Under the pieces are notes generated by a model. It searched no databases. It was not told where the DNA came from and saw nothing but the letters and a program-made list of their open reading frames with translations. From contig NZ_JAIESM010000065.1 of NCBI RefSeq assembly GCF_019746015.1, forward strand, positions 1-64,000: a DNA stretch of 64,000 nt, read 5' to 3'. This stretch comes from Sphingomonas sp. (GTDB lineage Bacteria > Pseudomonadota > Alphaproteobacteria > Sphingomonadales > Sphingomonadaceae). The translations under genes and the position numbers were made by a program. Each line of letters begins with the position of its first letter. Positions within the stretch are counted from its first letter, which is position 1. Shown here one piece after another: positions 1 to 6,904 of this stretch.

Positions 1-76
1 CGCCCGTAGCTCAGCTGGATAGAGCATCAGACTACGAATCTGAGGGTCGGACGTTCGAATCGTTCCGGGCGCGCCA
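1..76 (+). tRNA. tRNA-Arg (ACG), missing its first base
   Basis: The sequence folds as a tRNA cloverleaf. The acceptor strand starting at base 1 pairs with bases 66-72, and the expected first G lies just outside the window. The D-arm (agctcagctggatagagc), the anticodon loop ctacgaa with anticodon ACG, and the T-arm motif gttcgaat are all visible. G73 is the discriminator and a CCA end is encoded at 74-76. Anticodon ACG reads CGN arginine codons after deamination of A34 to inosine. Confidence 0.97.
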
Positions 77-80
77 ATGA

Positions 81-115
81 AAACCCCGCCAAAGCAATCG
101 CTTGGCGGGGTTTTT
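81..115. terminator. Bidirectional rho-independent terminator
   Basis: A 9-bp GC-rich stem (84-92 with 102-110) is closed by a short loop. It is followed by a T-run on the plus strand and preceded by an A-run, which is a T-run on the minus strand. It can end transcription of the tRNA from the left and of the minus-strand gene from the right. Confidence 0.85.
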
Positions 116-159
116 GTTTGCCGGTCGCGCTGGCGCTTCTGACTTTCGTCCGGCGTCGT

Positions 160-999
160 TCAAGCGATCGGAATACCCGCCAGCGGCGCCCAGTCGAGCG
201 GCATGTCGCCAACCAGCAGGGTTGCGGCATCGCCGCCAAAGGCAACGGCGCCATCAAGCGTTGGCGTTGCCGGCGCGTCGAGCAGCGCCTGTACCGATTG
301 CGGGAAGATCACTGCCTGAGCCGGGCCGCCAAAGCCGCGCTCCGCGGTTGCCAGCGACAGTTGGAGCAGCGGCGGCGCAACTGCCACCGATGCGCTTTCG
401 GCCGGAACGGGAGCGGTCGCTGGCGTCACCACGACAAAGGCCGGCAGCGACTCGGCAATGCCCGTCGGCGGCGTGCCCGGCGTGGCGGCGGCCGCAGGCG
501 GTGCAGCGGTGATTGCGGGTGCAGCCGGCGTGACAACGTCTTGCGCGGGCAGCGATTCGGGCCGGCCGACCGGCGTGATCGTCGCTTCCGCCGGCAGCGA
601 CACCGGCGCCACATCGCGCACCGGGAGCAGCGCGGCGCTGTCGACGACGGCATCGACTGCGGGGACGATGATGCTGGCGGCCGGCGCCGCTGCGGCTGGT
701 GCCGCGCCGGTTGCCGGCAGCAATGCCAGATCAGGGGTCAACAGGCTGGCAAAGCTTGCAAGTTCAGCCTGCTGCTCCCCCCATGAAGGGGCAAGGCCGC
801 CATCGACGAAGACGGGCAGAATGCCATCCGCCGTAATGGTGGCGTTTGGCGCAGCATTGACCGGACGGCGCACCATCGACCCAGCTCCAAAAATAGTCCA
901 TCCCAAAGGGGTCGAGAGCGGATTGGCTTCCAAACAGCGCCGCTCGATCGACATCCTTGCCGATAGGGAAGGATTGTGACGATTCTGTTGCAAATTCAA
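160..999 (-). CDS. Pro/Ala-rich protein of unknown function, possibly frameshifted near its start
   Basis: I do not recognise the family. The body of the protein (after about residue 40) is rich in Ala, Pro and Val with blocks such as VVTPAAPAITAAPPAAAA, suggesting a secreted or extended low-complexity protein. The start is unclear. This frame opens at 999. A second minus-strand frame starts at ATG 1021 behind a GGGGGTGA ribosome-binding site, reads MSMAMLSFEFATESSQSF and runs about 45 sensible residues. It would join this frame if one T were removed from the T5 run (A5 at 892-896). A third option is ATG 876 behind GGAG. The gene is divergent from the type I secretion operon and could encode a partner or substrate, but only position suggests that. 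Confidence is for the existence of a gene, not for the start. Confidence 0.5.
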   Translation of the reverse strand: MNLQQNRHNPSLSARMSIERRCLEANPLSTPLGWTIFGAGSMVRRPVNAAPNATITADGILPVFVDGGLAPSWGEQQAELASFASLLTPDLALLPATGAAPAAAAPAASIIVPAVDAVVDSAALLPVRDVAPVSLPAEATITPVGRPESLPAQDVVTPAAPAITAAPPAAAATPGTPPTGIAESLPAFVVVTPATAPVPAESASVAVAPPLLQLSLATAERGFGGPAQAVIFPQSVQALLDAPATPTLDGAVAFGGDAATLLVGDMPLDWAPLAGIPIA

Positions 1000-1106
1000 A
1001 ACTTAGCATTGCCATTGACATGGCGATGTCACCCCCGAAAAGGCACCACGATGCTGGCGCCGATTCGGGCGCGGCGCAGCCCGGTTAGAGGCGGTCCGAT
1101 AGTCCA

Positions 1107-2516
1107 GTGGTTTCGCGGTTGCTCAGCGCTTCGGTCGCGCGGCGGGGATTCGGCGTGGGTGCCGCGCTTGCCCTTTGCGCCGCCGCTGCCGCGCCCGCGC
1201 AACAGGCGCCGCAGGGCGGCCCCGCGGAGGCCGGCGATCCCGTGCTGGCACTGAGTGAGGCGCGTGCGAACCCGGAGTCGTTCCGCGCTGCGATCGGCGC
1301 CGCGATCGAGCGGCAACCCAATCTGGCGGTGGCGCTGGCGATTGCCGATCAGGCCGAGGCGCAGGTGGGCCAGGCCCGCGCCGCTCGCTTGCCGAGTGCC
1401 GAGCTGAACCTCACCAACTTCCGCGTCATCTCGCGCGATTTTTCCAACGATCCGCTCAACGTGCTGGAACGGACGCGGCCATCGCTGCGCACCGACGTGC
1501 AATTGAGTGTCAACCAGACGCTCTTCGATTTCGCCGCCGGCGCCAACCGGCTGAAGGCGGCAAAGCTGCGTGCTTCTGCGGCGATTGCCGATGCCGAAGG
1601 CAGCGCGGCGCAGATCGCGGCGGAAACGATCACCGCCTGGTATGAGGTGACCGGTTTTCGCGCGCTTGCGCAGTTCACGCGCGGCTTTCTGGAGGTGGAG
1701 CGCGAGCTGCTGGAAGGCCTTGACGCCCGGATTGAGCGCGGGGTTGCGGCACCTGTCGACCGTGCGCGGGCGCAAGCCGCGATCGCGCGCAGCACGGCAC
1801 GGCTGGCGGACTTCGAACGGCGCAGCGCCGGAGCGGCGGCGCGGTTTCAGGCGTTCACCGGCCAGGCGCCGCCGCCCGGGCTGCAGCGCGCGCCAGCGGC
1901 GTGTGCGCTGCCCGCCGATGCCGAGAGCGCTGCCGCCATCGCGGCCCGCCGCGCGCCCGCCGTGCGCAGTGCCGATGCCGTGGCACGCGCCGCCGCGCGC
2001 GACGCTCAGGCGGCGGAAAGCGACCGGTTGCCGCTGATCACCGGCGGGATCGACGCCGGCCGCTTCGGCCTGATCGAAACCCCCTTTGATTATGAAGTGC
2101 GCGCGCGGCTGGGCCTCAGGATGCGGCTGTTCGGCGGGATCGATTCGCGCATTGCCGAGGCCGGCGCCCGCGCCCGCGCAGCACAGGCCCGCGCCGACCA
2201 GGCCCGGCAGGATGCGGTGCGCGACGCGACCGTCAGCTTTGCCGATGCCAGCGCGCTTGCCGACCAGCTGCGCGCCGTGGAAGCGCAATATCTCGCCGCC
2301 CGCCGCACCCGCGACGGCGTGATCGAGCGCTTCCGCGTCAATCGTGGCACGCTGTTCGATGTGCTCGCCGCGCAGGAAGAGATGTTCCAGGCGGCAGTCA
2401 GCTATGTCCAGGCCCTCTCGGATCTGGACGCGACGCGCTATATTGTGCTGGCGCGCACCGGCAGCCTGTTGCAATGCCTGCGCGTGGAAGCGCCCCGGCA
2501 AGGCCAAGTGCAATGA
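1107..2516 (+). CDS. TolC-family outer-membrane channel of a type I secretion system
   Basis: This 469-residue protein begins with a signal peptide (hydrophobic stretch GVGAALALCAAAAAPAQ). It is followed by two repeats of long Ala/Arg-rich helices, as in TolC-like outer-membrane efflux proteins. The conserved patterns NQTLFDF and the later RFRVNRGTLFDVLAAQEEMFQA are typical of the family. It should form the outer-membrane exit duct for the ABC transporter and HlyD adaptor encoded next. Its stop overlaps the next start (ATGA at 2513), so the three genes form one operon. The assigned GTG start has only a weak ribosome-binding site, so the exact N-terminus is open. Confidence 0.88.
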   Translation: MVSRLLSASVARRGFGVGAALALCAAAAAPAQQAPQGGPAEAGDPVLALSEARANPESFRAAIGAAIERQPNLAVALAIADQAEAQVGQARAARLPSAELNLTNFRVISRDFSNDPLNVLERTRPSLRTDVQLSVNQTLFDFAAGANRLKAAKLRASAAIADAEGSAAQIAAETITAWYEVTGFRALAQFTRGFLEVERELLEGLDARIERGVAAPVDRARAQAAIARSTARLADFERRSAGAAARFQAFTGQAPPPGLQRAPAACALPADAESAAAIAARRAPAVRSADAVARAAARDAQAAESDRLPLITGGIDAGRFGLIETPFDYEVRARLGLRMRLFGGIDSRIAEAGARARAAQARADQARQDAVRDATVSFADASALADQLRAVEAQYLAARRTRDGVIERFRVNRGTLFDVLAAQEEMFQAAVSYVQALSDLDATRYIVLARTGSLLQCLRVEAPRQGQVQ

Positions 2517-4237
2517 GCGTCGACCCGTTGATCGTCCCGCCCAAGCCGCGCTTTGCAGCATGGCTGATGGCGCCCATGCGGCGCAACAGCAGCGTTTACG
2601 CCAAGGTCGTGATCGCCGCCGTTCTCATCAACGTCTTCGGCTTCATTGCCTCCATCTTCTCGATGGTGGTTTATGACCGGGTGATCCCGCACAATGCGAT
2701 CAATTCGCTGATCGGACTGTCGATCGGCCTGGGCGTTGTGGTGCTGTTCGATTTCGCGCTGAAGCTGTTGCGCGCCTATTTCGTCGACGTGGCCGGTGCC
2801 GATATCGACCAGCAAGTGGGCGAAACCGTGTTCCAGCGGATCATCGCCATGCGGATGGAGCTGCGCAAAGGCTCCACCGGCGCGCTGGCCGGCATGATGC
2901 GCGAGCTGGAGGTGCTGCGCGAATTCTTCGCCTCGGTCACGATGGTCGCGATTGTCGATGTGCCGTTCATCATCGTCACGCTGATCGTGATCGCAGCGAT
3001 TGGCGGCTGGCTGGTGCTGGTGCCGGCGCTGCTGGTGCCGCTGGTCATCCTGGCCGGCTTCCTCACCCAGCCGGCGATGGATCGGCTGTCGTCCGACACG
3101 ATGCGCGAGGGGTTGGCCAAGCAATCGGTGCTGGTCGAGGCGATCGGCGCGATTGAAACGGTGAAGGCCGCCGGCGCCGCGCCCATGCTCAGCGGGCGCT
3201 GGCGCCAGGCGCTCAATGCGCAATCGGGGCTGGCGCTGCGTCGGCGGCTGATCGGCTCGATCGCCACCACCTTTGCCGGATCGGCCGGCACGCTGGCCTA
3301 TTCGGGCGTCGTCATTCTGGGCGCGGTGCTGATGGGCTATGGCTATCTGACGGTCGGCGCGCTCACTGCCTGTTCGATCCTGTCCAGCCGGGCGATTTCG
3401 CCGCTGGGGCAGATCGCGCTGCTTGCCTCGCGCCTGTCGGCAACGCGCACGGCCTATGCGCAGATTTCGGCGCTGATGGAGCAGCCGGTGGAAGGGCCGG
3501 CGGGGCAGGGCCTGAGCTTTGCAACGCTGACCGGCGCGGTCGAGCTGCGCGGGGTGTCGTTCCGCTATCCGGGTGCGGCGGAGCCGGTGCTGCGCGACGT
3601 GTCGCTGAAGGTGGCGCCGGGCGAACGGGTCGCGCTGCTGGGCAAGGTCGGCTCGGGCAAATCCACGCTCGCGCGGCTGATCCTGGGGCTTTACCCGCCC
3701 GAGGAAGGCGTGGCGATGCTCGACGGCACCGACATTCGCCAGCTTGACCCGGTGTTCCGCAATTCAATGGGCGCCGCGCTGCAGGAAAGCGTGCTGTTCA
3801 CCGGCACCATCCGCGAGAATATCACGCTGGGCCGCCCTGGCATTGACGATGCGGAGATGCTGCGCGTGGCCCAGCTGGCAGGGGTGCATGAGTTTGTCGG
3901 CCGGATTGCCAATGGCTATGATCTGCGGCTGGCCGACCGGGGTGAGGGGCTTTCGGGCGGGCAGCGCCAGTCGATCGCGCTGGCCCGGGCGCTGGCGGGG
4001 CGGCCGCAGCTGCTGGTGCTAGACGAACCGACGAGCGCGATGGACAACCATACCGAACTGGCGCTGATCCAGCGGCTGGCGGAGGAAGTGCAGGGGCGCA
4101 CGTTGATCCTCATCACCCACCGCCCGCAATTGCTGGCGCTCGCCAACCGGGTGATCGTGTTCGACCAGGGGCGGATCGCCGCCGATGGCCCGCGCGACCA
4201 GATTTTGCGCAGCAACATCCAGACCCGGGCCGCCTGA
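2513..4237 (+). CDS. Type I secretion ABC transporter (permease/ATPase)
   Basis: The protein has 574 residues from ATG 2513, which overlaps the tolC stop. Membrane segments occupy roughly residues 20-300, then a nucleotide-binding domain. Walker A is GKVGSGKST (about residue 376), the signature is LSGGQRQ (about 479) and Walker B is LLVLDEPTS. There is no N-terminal C39 peptidase motif, so it belongs with the PrtD/LapB-like exporters of unprocessed proteins rather than with leader-cleaving transporters. It works with the TolC protein before it and the HlyD protein after it. Its substrate is not evident: no RTX protein is encoded in the window. The lasso-precursor array starts shortly after this operon, so involvement in peptide export is possible but unproven. 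Confidence 0.9.
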   Translation: MSVDPLIVPPKPRFAAWLMAPMRRNSSVYAKVVIAAVLINVFGFIASIFSMVVYDRVIPHNAINSLIGLSIGLGVVVLFDFALKLLRAYFVDVAGADIDQQVGETVFQRIIAMRMELRKGSTGALAGMMRELEVLREFFASVTMVAIVDVPFIIVTLIVIAAIGGWLVLVPALLVPLVILAGFLTQPAMDRLSSDTMREGLAKQSVLVEAIGAIETVKAAGAAPMLSGRWRQALNAQSGLALRRRLIGSIATTFAGSAGTLAYSGVVILGAVLMGYGYLTVGALTACSILSSRAISPLGQIALLASRLSATRTAYAQISALMEQPVEGPAGQGLSFATLTGAVELRGVSFRYPGAAEPVLRDVSLKVAPGERVALLGKVGSGKSTLARLILGLYPPEEGVAMLDGTDIRQLDPVFRNSMGAALQESVLFTGTIRENITLGRPGIDDAEMLRVAQLAGVHEFVGRIANGYDLRLADRGEGLSGGQRQSIALARALAGRPQLLVLDEPTSAMDNHTELALIQRLAEEVQGRTLILITHRPQLLALANRVIVFDQGRIAADGPRDQILRSNIQTRAA

Positions 4238-5547
4238 TGAACGCGCCGATGGCCGCCCCGCCCATTCCCGAGATGGCAAAGCCGCGCGTGCGGCGGGCCT
4301 CGGCCTGGCTGCTCTGGGGCATTGTCGGCTTTTTCCTGCTGTTTCTGGTCTGGGCATGGCTGACCCGGCTGGATCGGACGGTGCGGGCAGAAGGGCGCGT
4401 CATTCCCACCTCGCAGCTGCAGGTGATCTCCAACCCCGAAGGCGGGATTGTGGAGGCGATCCGGGTGCGGGTGAGCGACACGGTGGCGCGCGGCGACCCG
4501 CTGCTGATGCTGGACCGCACGCAAATGGGCGCGGAACTGGGCAGCGGCCAGGCGCAGGTCGGCGCGCTCGACCTGAAGATCGCGCGGCTGGAGGCGGAAG
4601 TGGCCGGCCGGGTGCCGCGCTATCCGGCCATCGCCAGCGCTGCGCTGGGCAGCCAGATCGCGGTCGAGCAGGCACTGCACGGCGCGCGCATGGCCGATCT
4701 GGAAAGCCTGCGCGCTGCTGCCGATGCGCGGCTGACCCAGGCCGAGCGCGAGGCGGCGGCCGCCCGCTCGATGCTGGCCGCGCGCCGCACCATGGCAACC
4801 GCGCGGGCGACCGAAGCCGATCTTGTCGCGCCGCTGGTCGACAAGGGGCTGGAGCCGCGCCTCAGCCTGGTTCAGGCGCGTGCATCGGCCGATGCCGCCC
4901 GCAGCGAAGCGATGGCGGCGCAGTCGGCACTTGCCCGGGCCGAGGCGCAGATTGCCGAGGCGCGTGCCCAGCGCGCGGTGGCCGTTGCCCAATGGCGCGC
5001 CCAGGCCGCCAACGAGCTGGCCACCGTGCAGGCCGAGCGCGCTGCAAAGGGCGAGGCGCTCCCCGCGCTTGAAGAGCGCGCCGCGCGCACCATTGTCCGC
5101 GCGCCGGTTGCCGGCACCATCAACCGCGTGCTGGTAACGACGACGGGCGGCGTCGTGCAGCCGGGCCAGCCGCTGGTCGAGATCGTGCCGGCGGGCGAAA
5201 GCCTGCTCATCGACGCGCGCGTGCTTCCGGAGGATATCGGCACGGTGGCGCTGGGCCAGCGCGCGCGGGTGTCGCTCACCGCCTATAACCGCGCCACCTA
5301 TGGCCAGCTGGAGGGGCGCGTGGTCGCCATCTCGCCCGACGCAACCGTGGATGAGCGCACCGGCCGCAGCCACTACACCATCCGCGTGAAGACCAGCCTC
5401 GGGCATCTGATCGGCCCCGATGGCAAACGCCATGCGATCGGCGCCGGCATGGTGGCGGAGGTCGACCTGCTCGGCGAGCCGCGTACCATCCTGGAATATC
5501 TTTTATCTCCGGTACTTGAGGTTGGCCGAACAGCGTTTCGGGAGTAG
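4237..5547 (+). CDS. HlyD-family type I secretion periplasmic adaptor
   Basis: This 436-residue protein has a short cytoplasmic N-terminus, one membrane helix (LLWGIVGFFLLFLVWAWL, about residues 25-45), a lipoyl-like half-motif (NPEGGIVEAIRVRVSDTVARGD), and a long coiled-coil hairpin rich in Ala/Glu/Arg. The second lipoyl half and a beta-barrel domain follow (IVRAPVAGTINRVLV, then LVEIVPAGESLLIDARV). This is the membrane-fusion protein that bridges the ABC transporter and TolC. The start overlaps the ABC stop (TGATG). The next gene on the same strand, the first lasso precursor, starts 66 bases after its stop with no obvious terminator between, so read-through is possible. Confidence 0.92.
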   Translation: MNAPMAAPPIPEMAKPRVRRASAWLLWGIVGFFLLFLVWAWLTRLDRTVRAEGRVIPTSQLQVISNPEGGIVEAIRVRVSDTVARGDPLLMLDRTQMGAELGSGQAQVGALDLKIARLEAEVAGRVPRYPAIASAALGSQIAVEQALHGARMADLESLRAAADARLTQAEREAAAARSMLAARRTMATARATEADLVAPLVDKGLEPRLSLVQARASADAARSEAMAAQSALARAEAQIAEARAQRAVAVAQWRAQAANELATVQAERAAKGEALPALEERAARTIVRAPVAGTINRVLVTTTGGVVQPGQPLVEIVPAGESLLIDARVLPEDIGTVALGQRARVSLTAYNRATYGQLEGRVVAISPDATVDERTGRSHYTIRVKTSLGHLIGPDGKRHAIGAGMVAEVDLLGEPRTILEYLLSPVLEVGRTAFRE

Positions 5548-5613
5548 AATGTAACGCAGGGGTCATATTCCCGCGCAAAGGTCGGCGTGCGGGGAGCAAT
5601 GGAGCCAAGTCGG

Positions 5614-5769
5614 ATGACCAAGAAACCTGAACAGCTGTCGTCGCGGCAAACCAAGCGTGCCCAATCCGCGCGCAAGCCCTGGTCGCGCCCCACACTGACG
5701 ATCGGCCGCGTGGCCGAAGCCGAAATCGGCGTGCTTGCCCGCAGTGACGGCGCCTTCACGACGTCTTGA
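5614..5769 (+). CDS. Lasso peptide precursor, copy A
   Basis: This is a 51-residue basic peptide starting at ATG 5614, with GGAG nine bases upstream; ATG 5599 and GTG 5587 are alternatives. The leader carries WSRPTLTIGRVAEAE, resembling the lasso leader pattern Y-x-x-P-x-L...G. Two residues after the last Glu of AEAE the predicted core is GVLARSDGAFTTS. Gly1 and Asp7 would form a seven-residue macrolactam ring and Phe10 could act as plug. The last residue is Ser, as in all intact copies, which suits C-terminal phosphorylation by the nearby HprK-like kinase. The family assignment is inferred from the leader, the repeats of the same pattern in four neighbours, and the adjacent B1/C/B2 genes. 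Confidence 0.8.
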   Translation: MTKKPEQLSSRQTKRAQSARKPWSRPTLTIGRVAEAEIGVLARSDGAFTTS

Positions 5770-5911
5770 GCGCCAGCCGGTACCAGTCTGACTAGGCCAG
5801 CCCGTTGCCGGCGCGGCCGATGCGTTCGCAGCATGATTGATCACAATATCTTCCCGTGCGGCCGATCCTCGGCATGTCGCGGAAGGGGAAGATGATGCCG
5901 AACGCGAACGA
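5770..5911 (+). repeat. Type I module spacer, first copy
   Basis: This stretch, from the stop of precursor A into the start of precursor B, closely matches 6598-6742. Both contain ctgactaggccagcccgtt, a gcatgattgatc-like segment, and aaggggaagatgatgccgaa, which supplies the ribosome-binding site and start codons of the next precursor. It is therefore a duplicated spacer-plus-start module. Confidence 0.8.
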
Positions 5912-6125
5912 TCATGCCAGGAGCGTGCTGCTGAACCGCGCAAGCCCAGGGGCGCCACCCAGGATTGGCATCGACCGTGTTGAGGAGGCGCAAGTCAACT
6001 TTATAAGGAGCAATGACGGCGTTATCAGCGCCGCCTCATCGCTTTATCAGACGATGGACCAGCACTGCTGGAGCGCATCGTGGCTGTTGGTCGCCACCGT
6101 TGATGGTCCTGCCAATCTGCTGTAG
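5892..6125 (+). pseudogene. Decayed lasso peptide precursor, copy B (stop codon lost)
   Basis: The start ATGATG behind AAGGGG and the N-terminus MMPNAND match precursor E. The leader core is eroded: PPRIGIDRVEEAQ instead of PPRLSIGRVAEAE. At the expected cut the core would read NFIRSNDGVISAAS, keeping Asp7 and a terminal-like Ser but with Asn at position 1. Where the other copies stop after Ser, this one appears to have TCA in place of TGA. It therefore reads on through 28 more residues of what is spacer sequence in the neighbouring module, ending at 6125. It is probably non-functional. A less likely alternative is that it makes a longer, different peptide. Confidence 0.65.
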
Positions 6126-6274
6126 CCTAGACCATTGTCTTGTTGACGGAGATCAGGATGACGGTGTCGAAGCTTCATGAACAACCTCATCGCCATGCCA
6201 CCCCGGCCGCTAAGCAGCGTCAGCGCTGGGCGCGACCCACGCTCAGCATTGGTCGCGTGGCGGAGGCGGAAATG
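6052..6274 (+). repeat. Type II module, first copy (spacer plus leader of precursor C)
   Basis: This segment is nearly identical to 6335-6555. It runs from cgatggaccagcactgctgg through the spacer, the ribosome-binding site ggagatcagg, the start codon and the whole leader up to gcggaggcgga. Identity stops where the core peptides begin. This is a tandem duplication of about 280 bp with diversification confined to the core. Confidence 0.9.
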
Positions 6275-6319
6275 GGCCCAATCGCGCGTAATGATGGGGG
6301 TTCTTTTTCTACTTCCTGA
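6158..6319 (+). CDS. Lasso peptide precursor, copy C
   Basis: This is a 53-residue peptide from ATG 6158, with GGAG six bases upstream. The leader contains WARPTLSIGRVAEAE. The predicted core is GPIARNDGGSFSTS: Gly1, Arg5 and Asp7 as in copy A, a Phe at 11 as possible plug, and a terminal Ser. The leader is almost identical to that of copy D at the DNA level, while the core differs, which is typical of a duplicated precursor with a diversifying product. It should be bound by the B1 protein, cut by B2, cyclised by the C enzyme and possibly phosphorylated at the last Ser. Confidence 0.82.
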   Translation: MTVSKLHEQPHRHATPAAKQRQRWARPTLSIGRVAEAEMGPIARNDGGSFSTS

Positions 6320-6334
6320 GCGTCTCGATCAGCG

Positions 6335-6555
6335 CGATGGACCAGCACTGCTGGAGCGCATCGTGGCTTTGGTCGCCACCGTTGATGGTCCGCCAATCTG
6401 CTGTAGCCCAGATCATTGTCTTGTTGACGGAGATCAGGATGACGGTGTCGAAGCTGCATGAAGAACCTCATCGCGATGCCACCCCGGCCGCTAAGCAGCG
6501 TCAGCGCTGGGCGCGACCCACGCTCAGCATTGGCCGCGTGGCGGAGGCGGAAGTC
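6335..6555 (+). repeat. Type II module, second copy (spacer plus leader of precursor D)
   Basis: Direct repeat of 6052-6274 with a few substitutions and small indels. It includes the same spacer, ribosome-binding site and leader coding sequence. Confidence 0.9.
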
Positions 6556-6597
6556 GGCAGGTTTTTACGCTTCGACAGCGTCTTCGATCTGTCTTGA
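6439..6597 (+). CDS. Lasso peptide precursor, copy D
   Basis: This is a 52-residue peptide from ATG 6439, with the same ggagatcagg site as copy C. The leader is nearly identical to that of C (WARPTLSIGRVAEAE). The predicted core is GRFLRFDSVFDLS: Gly1, Arg5, Asp7 and terminal Ser are kept, while the rest is more hydrophobic and carries Phe3, Phe6 and Phe10. A second acidic residue at position 11 is too far from Gly1 to be the usual ring partner, so Asp7 is preferred. Confidence 0.82.
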   Translation: MTVSKLHEEPHRDATPAAKQRQRWARPTLSIGRVAEAEVGRFLRFDSVFDLS

Positions 6598-6742
6598 GCG
6601 CTAGCCGGTGCCGGCCTGACTAGGCCAGCCCGTTACCGGCGTGGCAGATGTCCTTGCAGCGTGATTGATCCCGGCACATTCCCGTGCGAACGTCCCCCGG
6701 CATGTCGCGGAAGGGGAAGATGATGCCGAAGTCGAACGATCG
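6598..6742 (+). repeat. Type I module spacer, second copy
   Basis: Direct repeat of 5770-5911 that precedes precursor E. It contains the shared ctgactaggccagcccgtt block and the aaggggaagatgatgccgaa start region. Confidence 0.8.
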
Positions 6743-6869
6743 CGCGCAGGGGCGTGCCGCTGCTCCGCGCAAGCCTTGGGCACCGCCCAGACTTAGCATC
6801 GGCCGTGTGGCGGAGGCGGAACTGCAGGGCGTTACCCGGTTCGATGGCGCCGTCTTTTTTGCCTCCTGA
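6720..6869 (+). CDS. Lasso peptide precursor, copy E (core may begin with Gln)
   Basis: This is a 49-residue peptide from ATG 6720 (or 6723) behind AAGGGG; ATG 6702 is a weaker in-frame alternative. The leader contains WAPPRLSIGRVAEAE. Counting as in the other copies, the core is QGVTRFDGAVFFAS. Asp7, Arg5 and terminal Ser keep their positions, but position 1 is Gln, not Gly. Starting at the Gly instead would put Asp at position 6, too short for a known ring. Either the cyclase accepts Gln1, the cut differs, or this copy is not productive. Confidence 0.72.
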   Translation: MMPKSNDRAQGRAAAPRKPWAPPRLSIGRVAEAELQGVTRFDGAVFFAS

Positions 6870-6904
6870 CGCCGCATTAGCTTTCTGCCCATCGTTCGGG
6901 CGGT

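Noticed and set aside
5770..6742. CRISPR-like array
   Set aside because: The repeats here are 140-220 bases, occur only twice each and include coding leaders. They are duplicated precursor modules, not short regularly spaced repeats.
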